Below are positions 9,908-18,599 of a stretch of DNA of 64,000 bases, one piece after another. The notes under the pieces were generated by a model. The model ran no database searches and was not told the DNA's origin. It saw nothing but the letters and a program-made list of their open reading frames with translations. Where the stretch lies: NCBI RefSeq assembly GCF_014235765.1, contig NZ_JACMYH010000006.1, positions 1 to 64,000 of the forward strand. Direction: 5' to 3'. Source of the DNA: Pseudomonas baltica (GTDB lineage Bacteria; Pseudomonadota; Gammaproteobacteria; Pseudomonadales; Pseudomonadaceae). Positions within the stretch are counted from its first letter, which is position 1; each line of letters begins with the position of its first letter. The position numbers were made by a program, and so were the translations under genes.

Positions 9908-9932
9908 GCCTGGCTTGCGAAGGAGACCTGCA

Positions 9933-10298
9933 ATGTTGCTACGCGGTTTGACCTGGCTGGTCCTGTTCCAGCTGCTGGGCACTGCCCTCAATCATCTGTT
10001 GCTACCCGTGTTGCCCGGTCCGATCATCGGCCTGGTGCTGCTGCTCATCTACCTCATGGTACGTGGCGAGGTCGGCGAGCCCCTGGGCCTGGCGGCCAAC
10101 AGCCTGCTGCGCTACCTGCCGCTGCTGCTGGTGCCACCTGCGGTGGGCGTGATGGTCTATGCCCAGCAGATCGCCGATGACTTCTGGGCCATCGTCGGCT
10201 CGCTGGTGATTTCCGTCACGGTCTCTACCGTGTTCGTTGGTTGGTTGATGCAGCGGTTGATTCGCAGGCGTCGGCATGATCACCCGGTGCAACCATGA
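9933..10298 (+). CDS. CidA/LrgA family holin-like membrane protein
   Basis: 121 residues from an ATG at 9933 with a perfect AGGAGA 12 bases before it. Four hydrophobic segments and the conserved LPGPIIGLVLLL motif near residues 26-37 place it in the CidA/LrgA family. These proteins are described as holin-like and as modulators of murein hydrolase activity and metabolite (pyruvate) export; the role in pseudomonads is not settled. It overlaps the lrgB-like gene by 4 bases, so they form a two-gene operon. Confidence 0.9.
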   Translation: MLLRGLTWLVLFQLLGTALNHLLLPVLPGPIIGLVLLLIYLMVRGEVGEPLGLAANSLLRYLPLLLVPPAVGVMVYAQQIADDFWAIVGSLVISVTVSTVFVGWLMQRLIRRRRHDHPVQP

Positions 10299-11011
10299 TG
10301 CTGGACTGGCAAGGCACCCTGCAGGCGGTCATCCACCATCCGCTGTTCGGCATCGGCATCACCCTGGGCGCCTACCAGTTGGTGCTCGCCGGCTACGAAA
10401 AAACCCGCTGGGTCTTCCTGCAACCGGTGCTGCTGTCCATGTTGCTGCTGGTGGCGGTGCTGGTAGGCTGCGGGATCAGCTACGCCGAATACCGCAAGAG
10501 CACCGAGATTCTCGGCATCCTGCTCGGCCCGGCGACCGTGGCCCTGGCGGTGCCGCTGTTTCTCAACCTGCGGCGCATTCGCCAACTGCTTTGGCCGACC
10601 CTGATTACCCTAGGCCTGGGCGGCTTGTTCGCGACCGTGCTGTGCCTGCTGCTGGGTTGGGGTTTGGGCGCCGACCACATGATTCTGATGACCATGGCGC
10701 CCAAGTCGGTCACCTCGCCGATCGCCATGCTGGTGGCGGAGCAGATCGGCGGCGTCGCGGCGCTGGCGGCCGTGTTCGTGCTGATCACCGGCGTCATCGG
10801 CGGAATCTTCGGCCCCGGCCTGCTGTCTTTGCTGGGCATCGACCACCCGGCGGCGCGGGGCATGGCATTGGGCCTCAACGCGCATGCCGTGGGCACTTCG
10901 CTGGCGTTGCAGGAAAGTGAAGAAACCGGCGCCTTCGCGGCGCTGGCCATGAGTCTGATGGGTGTCGGTACCGCCGTTTTTCTGCCCCTGGCCATCAGCG
11001 TATTCGCGTGA
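10295..11011 (+). CDS. LrgB family membrane protein (antiholin-like partner)
   Basis: 238 residues, the usual LrgB length, with about six membrane segments. The family block LLGPATVALAVPL lies near residues 75-87, and the TMAPKSVTSPIAM and LGLNAHAVGTSLAL motifs near 130-142 and 190-203. The start overlaps the upstream stop (ATGA); a second ATG follows immediately. The pair matches the LrgAB/CidAB system linked to cell-wall hydrolase control, which suits the peptidoglycan-rich neighbourhood. Confidence 0.92.
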   Translation: MMLDWQGTLQAVIHHPLFGIGITLGAYQLVLAGYEKTRWVFLQPVLLSMLLLVAVLVGCGISYAEYRKSTEILGILLGPATVALAVPLFLNLRRIRQLLWPTLITLGLGGLFATVLCLLLGWGLGADHMILMTMAPKSVTSPIAMLVAEQIGGVAALAAVFVLITGVIGGIFGPGLLSLLGIDHPAARGMALGLNAHAVGTSLALQESEETGAFAALAMSLMGVGTAVFLPLAISVFA

Positions 11012-11022
11012 GGACACAAGCC

Positions 11023-11613
11023 ATGACATTGCCACTCTTTCCCCTCAATACCGTGCTGTTCCCCGGTTGCGTGCTGGATCTGCAGATATTCGAAGCGCGC
11101 TATCTGGACATGATCGGGCGTTGCATGAAGCAGGGCGCCGGCTTTGGCGTGGTCGGCATCATGGCAGGGCGCGAAGTGGGCCAGGCACCCAGCGAACACG
11201 CCGCAGTCGGCTGCGAAGCGCTGATCACCGATTTCCAGCAGCAAGACAACGGTCTGCTGGGTATCCGCGTGCAGGGCGCTCGGCGTTTCCGTGTCGAGGC
11301 CACCCATGTGCAACGCGATCAATTGCTGACGGCAGACGTGCACTGGCTGGAAGAGCAGGCGGACCGACCGCTGGCCGATGCGCATGCCGACCTGCAGGCA
11401 CTGTTGCTGGCCTTGGCCGAGCACCCGATGGTGGCGGCGCTGGGCATGACCGCCGGCGCTCAGGGCCAGCAGTCGCTGGGCAACCAGTTGGCCTATCTGC
11501 TGCCGTTCACCGAGCAGGAGAAAGAACAGCTGCTCGCCGAAAGCGACCCAGGCCTGCGCCTGGTGGCGATCCAGGCCCTGCTCGACAGCCTGCAGGGCGA
11601 CGCCCTGGTCTGA
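11023..11613 (+). CDS. LON substrate-binding domain protein
   Basis: 196 residues from the ATG at 11023; AGGAC lies 8 bases upstream. It is a stand-alone LON N-terminal domain (LPLFPLNTVLFPGCVLDLQI, then FEARYLDMIGRC), without the AAA+ ATPase or protease parts of Lon. Such proteins are common in proteobacteria and presumed to bind peptides or proteins; the exact role is unknown. It follows the lrgB-like gene by 11 bases and may be co-transcribed. Confidence 0.88.
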   Translation: MTLPLFPLNTVLFPGCVLDLQIFEARYLDMIGRCMKQGAGFGVVGIMAGREVGQAPSEHAAVGCEALITDFQQQDNGLLGIRVQGARRFRVEATHVQRDQLLTADVHWLEEQADRPLADAHADLQALLLALAEHPMVAALGMTAGAQGQQSLGNQLAYLLPFTEQEKEQLLAESDPGLRLVAIQALLDSLQGDALV

Positions 11614-11661
11614 GACGGACAGGCCTGGGACGAACAGGCCCAGCGCGCCGGGTGCGCCTGG

Positions 11662-12981
11662 TTACATGTAGCGATACCCTTCGAGTGCCGACGGCAGCCC
11701 GTGCACCGCAAAAAAGCCCAGCAGCAACGCGCACGCCGGTACCACCAGCCACCAGACACGCAACGGCATCGCCGGCAGCGGCTGGCGATATTCCACGGCC
11801 GCCAGGCACGAAGCGCAGACGAAGCAGGCCAGCATGCTGCCGGCAATGATGTCGGTCGGCCAATGCGCGCCCAGGTACACCCGCGACAACGCAATCGACA
11901 GCGCCGGAATGCTTGCCAGGATGACCCACACCAGGCGCATGCGCGGTGTCTGCCGACGCCCGGCGAGTATGGCCAGGCTCAGAAAGAAGGCAAAGGCTGC
12001 CGAGCTATGCCCGCTGGGCATGCTGAACGTGGTCAGCGGTTCGAGCAGCACGTCGGGCCGCTGCCGGGCGACCAGGTGTTTCAACGAGCCGTTGAGCAGC
12101 GCCGTGATCAGCATGGTCGCGCAGGCGAACAGCGCCTGACGCCATTGCCGGGTGATCAGCAGCAGCGCGGTGAGCAGTCCGGCCACCATGAACTGGGTGC
12201 GGAAATCACCGATGCGCGTGACCAGCACCACGAAGGTTTCCGCCGCCTCACTGCGATGCTCCTGGACCAGCGCCTTGAGGCCGTTGTCCAGCGCGCTCAG
12301 GTGCGGGAAGCCGAAGAACAGGGCAATTAGCATGATCAGCGAGGCGAGGGCAATGAGCAGCGTGCCGCGTCTGCGATCGCGCCAGGTGGCATGCAAGCTG
12401 AGCCCCATCAGCAGGGCGATGCAGGCTGCAACGATACCGGCCTGTGGCCAGAAGTCCTCGGGCAGCGGCAGGCGGAAAGCGGCGCCCGTCGCCCAGCCCG
12501 GCAGCAGATAGGCCACCGACCAACCGGCGGCCGCCACCAGGCTGACCAGGATGAAGCGCGGCAACGGCATTTCCAGCATGCCGGCGACCATGGGCAGCAT
12601 CGGCCGCAGCGGGCCGATGAAGCGCCCGATCAGAAGGCTCGCCACGCCATAGCGATGGAAGTAGCCTTCTGCGGTTTCCAGCCATTGCGGGTGCGTGCGC
12701 AGCAGCGGCAGGCCACGGATGCTCTGTTGAAACCGTCGACCCAGGGCGTACGAGATGGCGTCGCCGAGAAGGCCGCCGGCATAGCCCAGCATCAGTGTCT
12801 CACTGAGCGACAACGCACCGTTGCCGGCCAGTACGGCCACAGCGAACAACACCACGGTGCCGGGTACGACGATGCCGGCGATCGCCAGGCATTCGATGCA
12901 GGCGATGGCGAAGATTGCCACCCCCAGCCACTGTGGATGCAGCGTCAGCCAGCCTGTCAGACTGTCCAGCCATTCGCCCAT
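11662..12981 (-). CDS. DedA - PAP2 phosphatase fusion protein
   Basis: 439 residues, a fusion of two membrane domains. Residues 1-200 are DedA-like (IVVPGTVVLFAVAVLAG, GRFIGPLRPMLPMVAGM). Residues 215-410 are a PAP2 acid phosphatase with all three motifs: KHLVARQRPD (KX6RP), SMPSGHSSAA (PSGH) and SRVYLGAHWPTD (SRX5HX3D). PAP2 enzymes remove phosphate from lipids such as undecaprenyl pyrophosphate. A fusion to DedA, now linked to undecaprenyl phosphate flipping, suggests lipid-carrier dephosphorylation plus transport; that is inference. It is convergent with the LON-domain gene and starts just after the mpg stop on the same strand. Confidence 0.9.
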   Translation of the reverse strand: MGEWLDSLTGWLTLHPQWLGVAIFAIACIECLAIAGIVVPGTVVLFAVAVLAGNGALSLSETLMLGYAGGLLGDAISYALGRRFQQSIRGLPLLRTHPQWLETAEGYFHRYGVASLLIGRFIGPLRPMLPMVAGMLEMPLPRFILVSLVAAAGWSVAYLLPGWATGAAFRLPLPEDFWPQAGIVAACIALLMGLSLHATWRDRRRGTLLIALASLIMLIALFFGFPHLSALDNGLKALVQEHRSEAAETFVVLVTRIGDFRTQFMVAGLLTALLLITRQWRQALFACATMLITALLNGSLKHLVARQRPDVLLEPLTTFSMPSGHSSAAFAFFLSLAILAGRRQTPRMRLVWVILASIPALSIALSRVYLGAHWPTDIIAGSMLACFVCASCLAAVEYRQPLPAMPLRVWWLVVPACALLLGFFAVHGLPSALEGYRYM

Positions 12982-12984
12982 GAG

Positions 12985-13656
12985 TCAGGTTCCTTGAAAG
13001 ATCGAAAAGTAGTCGCGGCCTTCTTGCTGGCCGCGACGCAGGGGGTTGCGTGTGCAGAAACGGGCGTAGCCGGCATCCACGAAGCGGTACGGCAGGTGTT
13101 CGTCGCGACCCAGGGGAATACCCAGGCGGGTGGTCTGCAGGATGTGCGGGACATCGGCGCCGACGTCGTCGACGAATAGCTGTTCAGTGTCGAAGCGCTG
13201 GGCGTCCCACACCGGTACCTTCAGCCCCAGGGCCTTGCACAGCAGGGTCTGCCCGGCGCACAGGCGCTGGGCCGGGCGCGGCAGGCCGCTGGCGTCGGGG
13301 TTGTTGAGCTGCATCCGGGCGAAGGCATCGTCGCCGGTGTGCGCGTCGAGCCAGGGGTAGGCGGACTTGATCAGCACCGCGTTGCCCGGACCTTGCGCGC
13401 TGAAGTTCAGCGAGTCGCCGCCACGGGCGTAGTACATATAGATGTGCCCGCCTTCGAGGAACAGCGCGCGGCGTTTGTGGGTATAACCCAGCGATGCATG
13501 GCTGCCGCGATCCGTGACGTAATACGCCTCGGTTTCGATGATGCGCGCCGACAACCAGTACGGACCCTGACGGTGGCGGATCACCTTGCCCAGCAATGCA
13601 CGGGCGAGGGATTGCGCGTCGGTGTCGAAAAAGGCATCGGGCAACGGGTTGAACAT
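12985..13656 (-). CDS. 3-methyladenine DNA glycosylase, AAG/MPG family
   Basis: About 223 residues from ATG 13656 (MFNPLPDAFFDTDAQSLARA). The block LLGKVIRH, the catalytic-Glu motif ARIIETEAYY and RALFLEGGHIYMYYARGG are characteristic of the AAG family, which removes alkylated purines in base-excision repair. A start at 13668 (MDPVMFNP) is equally possible; neither has a strong ribosome binding site. The gene stops 3 bases before the DedA-PAP2 start and is probably co-transcribed with it. It is divergent from proA. Confidence 0.93.
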   Translation of the reverse strand: MFNPLPDAFFDTDAQSLARALLGKVIRHRQGPYWLSARIIETEAYYVTDRGSHASLGYTHKRRALFLEGGHIYMYYARGGDSLNFSAQGPGNAVLIKSAYPWLDAHTGDDAFARMQLNNPDASGLPRPAQRLCAGQTLLCKALGLKVPVWDAQRFDTEQLFVDDVGADVPHILQTTRLGIPLGRDEHLPYRFVDAGYARFCTRNPLRRGQQEGRDYFSIFQGT

Positions 13657-13783
13657 AACGGGGTCCATTCGGTGTCGCGGTGGATGATAGCAATTGCACA
13701 TCGGTGAGGCCCGCGGACATATGTTTAAAGAGGTGTTTTCGACCATCCGCCCGTCACCGCTGTTAGTGGGCGTACGTGACAGC

Positions 13784-13789
13784 TATAAT
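13784..13789 (+). promoter_or_regulatory. Putative -10 element for proA
   Basis: TATAAT lies 35 bases upstream of the proA start codon, in the 168-base divergent gap with the glycosylase gene. The -35 region (TGTTAG or TTAGTG, about 13761-13768) is only a partial match. Confidence 0.45.
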
Positions 13790-13824
13790 CAGCCGCTTTC
13801 CTCTTTGCCAAGACCACAGAGACC

Positions 13825-15096
13825 ATGACCGAGTCCGTTCTTGACTACATGACCCGCCTGGGTCGCGCTGCCCGTGAAGCCTCGCGGGTCATTGGCCGTG
13901 CCAGCACCGCGCAGAAGAATCGCGCCCTGCAGGCGGCGGCCAGTGCCTTGGACAGCGCCCGTGCCGAACTGGTTGCCGCCAACGAGCAGGATTTGGCAGC
14001 CGGTCGCGCCAATGGCCTGGACGCGGCCATGCTCGAGCGCCTGGCGCTGACCCCTGCGCGCATCGACGGCATGATCGTCGGCCTGCGCCAGGTGGCCAGC
14101 CTGCCGGATCCGGTCGGGGCGATCCGCGACATGAGCTACCGGCCCTCGGGCATCCAGGTCGGCAAGATGCGCGTGCCGCTGGGCGTGGTCGGCATCATCT
14201 ACGAGTCGCGGCCCAACGTGACCATAGACGCGGCCAGCCTGTGCCTGAAGTCGGGTAACGCCACCATTTTGCGTGGCGGCTCCGAGGCCATCCACTCCAA
14301 TCGTGCCATCGCCACCTGCATCCAGCGCGGCCTCGCCGAAGCCGGCCTGCCCGCCGCCGTGGTACAGGTCGTGGACACCACCGACCGCGCCGCGGTCGGC
14401 GCGCTGATCAGCATGCCCGAGTACGTCGATATCATCGTGCCAAGGGGCGGGCGAGGGCTGATCGAGCGGGTCAGTCGTGATGCCAAGGTGCCGGTGATCA
14501 AGCACCTGGACGGCATCTGCCACGTGTTCGTCGACGCTGGCGCCGACCTGGCCAAGGCGCAACGCATCGCTTTCAACGCCAAGACCTATCGCTACGGCAT
14601 CTGCGGCGCCATGGAAACGCTGCTGGTCGACCAGTCGGTGGCGGCGAGTTTCCTGCCGCCGATGGCGGCGCAGTTCCGCGAGAAAGGCGTCGAGCTGCGC
14701 GGTTGCCCGCGCACCCGCGACCTGATCGAAGCCGTACCGGCCAGCGAAGAAGACTGGAACACCGAGTACCTGGCCGCCATCCTGTCCATTCGGGTGGTCG
14801 ACGGCCTGGACGAGGCCATCGAACACATCAACCAGCATGGCTCCCATCACACCGATGCGATCGTCACCGAGCAGCAGGGCCATGCCCGTCGATTCGTTGC
14901 CGAAGTCGACTCCGCGTCCGTGATGGTCAACGCGCCGACCTGTTTCGCCGATGGTTTCGAATATGGCCTGGGTGCCGAGATCGGCATTTCCACCGACAAG
15001 ATCCACGCCCGCGGCCCGGTGGGCCTCGAAGGCCTGACCTGCGAGAAATACGTGGTGATCGGCGATGGCCAGTTACGCGGCCAGGAGCCGGTCTGA
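13825..15096 (+). CDS. proA: Gamma-glutamyl phosphate reductase
   Basis: 423 residues, normal length. ProA reduces gamma-glutamyl phosphate to glutamate semialdehyde with NADPH, the second step of proline synthesis. Visible features are the start MTESVLDYMTRLGRAAREAS, the NAD(P)-fold VVGIIYESRPNVTIDAAS near residues 128-145, and the catalytic-Cys motif YRYGICGAMETLLV near 255-268. It opens a long plus-strand run and is followed 1 base later by the TTG start of nadD. Confidence 0.97.
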   Translation: MTESVLDYMTRLGRAAREASRVIGRASTAQKNRALQAAASALDSARAELVAANEQDLAAGRANGLDAAMLERLALTPARIDGMIVGLRQVASLPDPVGAIRDMSYRPSGIQVGKMRVPLGVVGIIYESRPNVTIDAASLCLKSGNATILRGGSEAIHSNRAIATCIQRGLAEAGLPAAVVQVVDTTDRAAVGALISMPEYVDIIVPRGGRGLIERVSRDAKVPVIKHLDGICHVFVDAGADLAKAQRIAFNAKTYRYGICGAMETLLVDQSVAASFLPPMAAQFREKGVELRGCPRTRDLIEAVPASEEDWNTEYLAAILSIRVVDGLDEAIEHINQHGSHHTDAIVTEQQGHARRFVAEVDSASVMVNAPTCFADGFEYGLGAEIGISTDKIHARGPVGLEGLTCEKYVVIGDGQLRGQEPV

Positions 15097-15097
15097 G

Positions 15098-15787
15098 TTG
15101 ACCGCACCGAACCGGCCCGGTCCCTACGCTGTACAATCGCGCACTGCACGTCGAATCGGCGTGCTGGGCGGTACCTTCGACCCGGTACACATCGGTCATC
15201 TGCGCGGCGCCGTGGAAGTGGTCGAGGCCCTGGGCCTGGACGATCTGCGATTGGTGCCCAGCGCCCGGCCGCCGCATCGCGACCAGCCGCAGGTATCGGC
15301 CGAGCAGCGTCTGGCCATGGTGCGGGCCGCAGTAGAGGGGCTGGCGCCCCTGACCGTGGATGACCGTGAACTGGCGCGCGACAAACCGTCGTACACCCTC
15401 GACACGCTGGTGTCGATGCGTGCCGAGCTCGACCCGCAGGACCAGTTGCTCCTGCTGCTGGGGTGGGATGCCTTTTGTGGCTTGCCCTCCTGGTACCGCT
15501 GGGAAGAACTGCTGCAACACTGCCACATCGTCGTGTTGCAGCGACCTGATGCGGACACCGAGCTGCCGGATGCCTTGCGCAACCTGGTGGCGGCGCGTTC
15601 CATCAGCGACCCGCAAGCCCTCAAGGGGGCCTGCGGGCAGATTACTTTCGTCTGGCAGGCACCGCTCGCGGTGTCGGCCACCCAGATCCGTCAACTGCTG
15701 GCCAGCGGCAAGTCGGTACGTTTCCTGGTGCCCGACGCAGTATTGGCCTACATCGAGGCGCACGGGCTGTACCGTGCGTCCAATTGA
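15098..15787 (+). CDS. nadD: Nicotinate-nucleotide adenylyltransferase
   Basis: 229 residues if started at the TTG at 15098, which has AGGAG (15083-15087) upstream; an ATG at 15065 would overlap proA by 32 bases. The nucleotidyltransferase signature GVLGGTFDPVHIGHL is clear, and SATQIRQLLASGKSV (the ISSTxIR equivalent) is at the C-terminal end. NadD adenylates nicotinate mononucleotide in NAD synthesis. The order proA-nadD-rsfS-rlmH is conserved in pseudomonads. Confidence 0.95.
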   Translation: MTAPNRPGPYAVQSRTARRIGVLGGTFDPVHIGHLRGAVEVVEALGLDDLRLVPSARPPHRDQPQVSAEQRLAMVRAAVEGLAPLTVDDRELARDKPSYTLDTLVSMRAELDPQDQLLLLLGWDAFCGLPSWYRWEELLQHCHIVVLQRPDADTELPDALRNLVAARSISDPQALKGACGQITFVWQAPLAVSATQIRQLLASGKSVRFLVPDAVLAYIEAHGLYRASN

Positions 15788-15804
15788 ACTGAACGAGTTT
15801 TTTT

Positions 15805-16212
15805 ATGAGCAATAAGCAAGCAATCCCCGCTGAAGAAATCGTCGAGCTGACCCAGCTCGCCCTCGAAGACGTCAAGGCTCAGGACATCCTGGTCATCGAC
15901 GTGCGTGACAAGAACAGCATCACCGACTTCATGGTGATCGCCACCGGTACCTCCAACCGCCAGATCAGCGCCATGCGCGAAAAGGTGCGCGAGCTGGTCA
16001 AAGCCAAGGGCGTCAAGCCGCTGGGCGAAGAAGGCGCGGGCGACAGCGACTGGGTGCTGCTGGACCTGGACACCGTCGTGGTGCACATGATGACCGCTGC
16101 CGCGCGCCAGTTCTACGACCTGGAACGCCTGTGGCAGGGTGCCGAGCAGAGCCGTGCCGCCAGCGCCGCGCACCACACCCCTGGCAACCAGGCTCTTAAC
16201 GACCAAGAGTAG
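15805..16212 (+). CDS. rsfS: Ribosomal silencing factor RsfS
   Basis: 135 residues. The core DILVIDVRDKNSITDFMVIA and the later DWVLLDLDTVVVHMMT are typical. RsfS binds ribosomal protein L14 on the 50S subunit and blocks subunit joining when nutrients are short. The C-terminal 25 residues are low in conservation (alanine/histidine-rich). The gene sits 17 bases after nadD and 8 before rlmH. Confidence 0.96.
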   Translation: MSNKQAIPAEEIVELTQLALEDVKAQDILVIDVRDKNSITDFMVIATGTSNRQISAMREKVRELVKAKGVKPLGEEGAGDSDWVLLDLDTVVVHMMTAAARQFYDLERLWQGAEQSRAASAAHHTPGNQALNDQE

Positions 16213-16220
16213 CCTGGGCC

Positions 16221-16688
16221 ATGCGTCTGCGTCTGATCGCGGTGGGTTCGCGCATGTCCAAGTGGGTGGAAGAAGGCTGGCATGAATATGCCAAGCGTCT
16301 GCCCGCCGAGCTGGCACTGGACCTGGTCGAAATCCCGCTCAATACCCGCGGCAAGAATGCCGACGTGGCCCGCTTTATCCGCCAGGAAGGCGAAGCGATG
16401 CTGGCCAAGGTCGGTCCGGGGGAGCGCATCGTTACCCTGGAAGTGCACGGCAAGCCCTGGAGCACCGAGCAGTTGGCGGTGGAACTGGATCGCTGGCGCC
16501 TGGACTCGCGCACGGTGAACTTCATGGTCGGTGGCCCCGAGGGGCTGGCGCCGGAAGTCTGCGCCCGTGCCGAGCAGCGCTGGTCGCTGTCGCCGCTGAC
16601 CTTGCCTCACCCGCTGGTACGGATACTTATCGGTGAACAGCTGTATCGCGCCTGGACCGTGCTGTCCGGGCACCCTTATCACAAATAG
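16221..16688 (+). CDS. rlmH: 23S rRNA pseudouridine-1915 N3-methyltransferase RlmH
   Basis: 155 residues, the family length. A SPOUT methyltransferase: MRLRLIAVGSRMSKWVEEGW at the start, FMVGGPEGLAPEV near residues 100-112 (the SAM-binding knot loop), and the end LYRAWTVLSGHPYHK. RlmH methylates pseudouridine 1915 in helix 69 of mature 70S ribosomes. It follows rsfS closely and precedes mrdA by 15 bases. Confidence 0.97.
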   Translation: MRLRLIAVGSRMSKWVEEGWHEYAKRLPAELALDLVEIPLNTRGKNADVARFIRQEGEAMLAKVGPGERIVTLEVHGKPWSTEQLAVELDRWRLDSRTVNFMVGGPEGLAPEVCARAEQRWSLSPLTLPHPLVRILIGEQLYRAWTVLSGHPYHK

Positions 16689-16703
16689 GCCGTAAACCAG
16701 CCG

Positions 16704-18599
16704 ATGTCCCAGCCGATTCGCCTCAAGGACCATGAGAAAGACGCGCGCACCGTGCGCAGCCGCGTCGTGGTCGGTGCAGCGGCCATCCTGGTTCTCATCT
16801 GCGTGCTGATCGCGCGCCTGTATTTCCTGCAGGTGATCCAGTACGAATATCACTCCACGCTTTCGGAGAACAATCGGGTGCATGTGCAGCCGATACCCCC
16901 CACCCGTGGGCTGATCTTCGACCGCAACGGCGTGGTCGTGGCCGACAACCGCCCCAGCTTCAGCCTGAGCATGACCCGCGAACGCTCCGGTGACTGGCGT
17001 CAGGTACTCGATACCATTGTCGAGGTGCTGGAGCTCAGCGACGAAGACCGGCAGCTGTTCGAGCGTCGCATGAAGCAGGGCCGCCGGCCGTTCGAACCGG
17101 TACCGATCCTCTTCGAACTCAACGAAGAGCAGATCGCCCGGGTCGCGGTGAACCAGTTTCGCCTGCCGGGTGTGGAGGTGGTCGCGCAGTTGGTACGGCA
17201 TTACCCGCAGGGGGCGCATTTCGCGCACTCGGTGGGCTATGTCGGGCGCATCAACGAGAAGGAGCTCAAGACCCTGGATCCGGTGGACTACAGCGGCACG
17301 CACCATATCGGCAAGACCGGCATCGAGCGCTTCTACGAGCCGGAACTGCACGGCACGGTGGGCTACGAGGAAGTCGAGACCAACGCTCGCGGTCGCGTGC
17401 TGCGGGTGCTCAAGCGCACCGATCCGAAACCGGGCAAGGACATCGTCCTGAGCCTGGACATCAAGTTGCAGGAAGCCGCCGAAGAGGCGCTGGGCGGCCG
17501 TCGCGGCGCGATCGTGGCGATGGACCCGCGCACCGGGGAGGTGCTGGCAATGGTCAGCCAGCCCAGCTTCGACCCCAACCTGTTCGTCACCGGCATCGGT
17601 TTCCAGGCCTATGCCGACCTGCGCGATTCCATCGACCGGCCGCTGTTCAACCGTGTGTTGCGCGGCCTGTATCCGCCCGGCTCGACGATCAAGCCTGCGG
17701 TGGCGATCGCCGGGCTGGACTCAGGCGTGATCAATGCCGGGTCGCGGGTGTTCGACCCAGGCTTCTATCAACTGCCCAACTACGACCATAAATACCGCAA
17801 CTGGAACCGCACAGGCGATGGCTGGGTAGACCTGGACACCGCCATCATGCGTTCCAACGACACCTATTTCTATGACCTGGCGCACAAGCTGGGCATCGAC
17901 AAGCTGGACAACTACATGGGCCAGTTCGGCATCGGCCAGAAGGTTTCGCTGGACATGTTCGAAGAGTCGCCGGGCCTGATGCCCTCGCGCGAATGGAAAC
18001 GCAAGACCCGCCGGCAAGCCTGGTTCCCCGGCGAAACGCTCATTCTGGGCATTGGTCAGGGCTACATGCAGGCCACGCCGCTGCAACTGGCCCAGGCCAC
18101 CGCCCTGGTCGCCAACAAGGGCAAGTGGAACCGCCCGCGGCTGGCGCGCACCATCGAAGGCGTGCCGCCGGTGGACGAGAATCCGGTGCCCGACATCGTG
18201 CTGCGCAATCCGTCCGACTGGGCCAAGGTCACCCACGGCATGGAGCAGGTCATGCAGGGTGCCCGCGGTACCGCGCGCAAGGCTGCCATCGGTGCCAAGT
18301 ACCGAATCGCCGGCAAGTCCGGTACGGCCCAGGTCGTCGCCATTCGCCAAGGCGAGAAGTACGACCGCAGCAAGGTCCAGGAGCGCCATCGCGACCATGC
18401 CTTGTTCGTCGGCTTCGCGCCCGCGGACAACCCGCGCATCGTGGTCTCGGTCATGGTCGAGAACGGCGAGTCCGGCTCGGGCGTGGCGGCGCCGGTGGTG
18501 CGCCAGATCATGGACGCCTGGCTGCTCGGCCCCGACGGCCAGTTGAAACCCGAATACGCCAGCGCCACGGGCGCGGAGATCACCGCCCTTGAAGAGTAA
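16704..18599 (+). CDS. mrdA: Penicillin-binding protein 2, peptidoglycan transpeptidase of the elongasome
   Basis: 631 residues. One N-terminal membrane anchor (residues 20-42), a dimerisation domain with PPTRGLIFDRNGVVVADNRP near 65-84, and a transpeptidase domain with the catalytic STIK (in YPPGSTIKPAVAI), the SND motif (IMRSNDTYFYDL) and KSGT (RIAGKSGTAQV). PBP2 crosslinks lateral-wall peptidoglycan together with RodA and is the target of mecillinam. The stop lies inside the 5' end of rodA, so translation is likely coupled. Confidence 0.97.
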   Translation: MSQPIRLKDHEKDARTVRSRVVVGAAAILVLICVLIARLYFLQVIQYEYHSTLSENNRVHVQPIPPTRGLIFDRNGVVVADNRPSFSLSMTRERSGDWRQVLDTIVEVLELSDEDRQLFERRMKQGRRPFEPVPILFELNEEQIARVAVNQFRLPGVEVVAQLVRHYPQGAHFAHSVGYVGRINEKELKTLDPVDYSGTHHIGKTGIERFYEPELHGTVGYEEVETNARGRVLRVLKRTDPKPGKDIVLSLDIKLQEAAEEALGGRRGAIVAMDPRTGEVLAMVSQPSFDPNLFVTGIGFQAYADLRDSIDRPLFNRVLRGLYPPGSTIKPAVAIAGLDSGVINAGSRVFDPGFYQLPNYDHKYRNWNRTGDGWVDLDTAIMRSNDTYFYDLAHKLGIDKLDNYMGQFGIGQKVSLDMFEESPGLMPSREWKRKTRRQAWFPGETLILGIGQGYMQATPLQLAQATALVANKGKWNRPRLARTIEGVPPVDENPVPDIVLRNPSDWAKVTHGMEQVMQGARGTARKAAIGAKYRIAGKSGTAQVVAIRQGEKYDRSKVQERHRDHALFVGFAPADNPRIVVSVMVENGESGSGVAAPVVRQIMDAWLLGPDGQLKPEYASATGAEITALEE

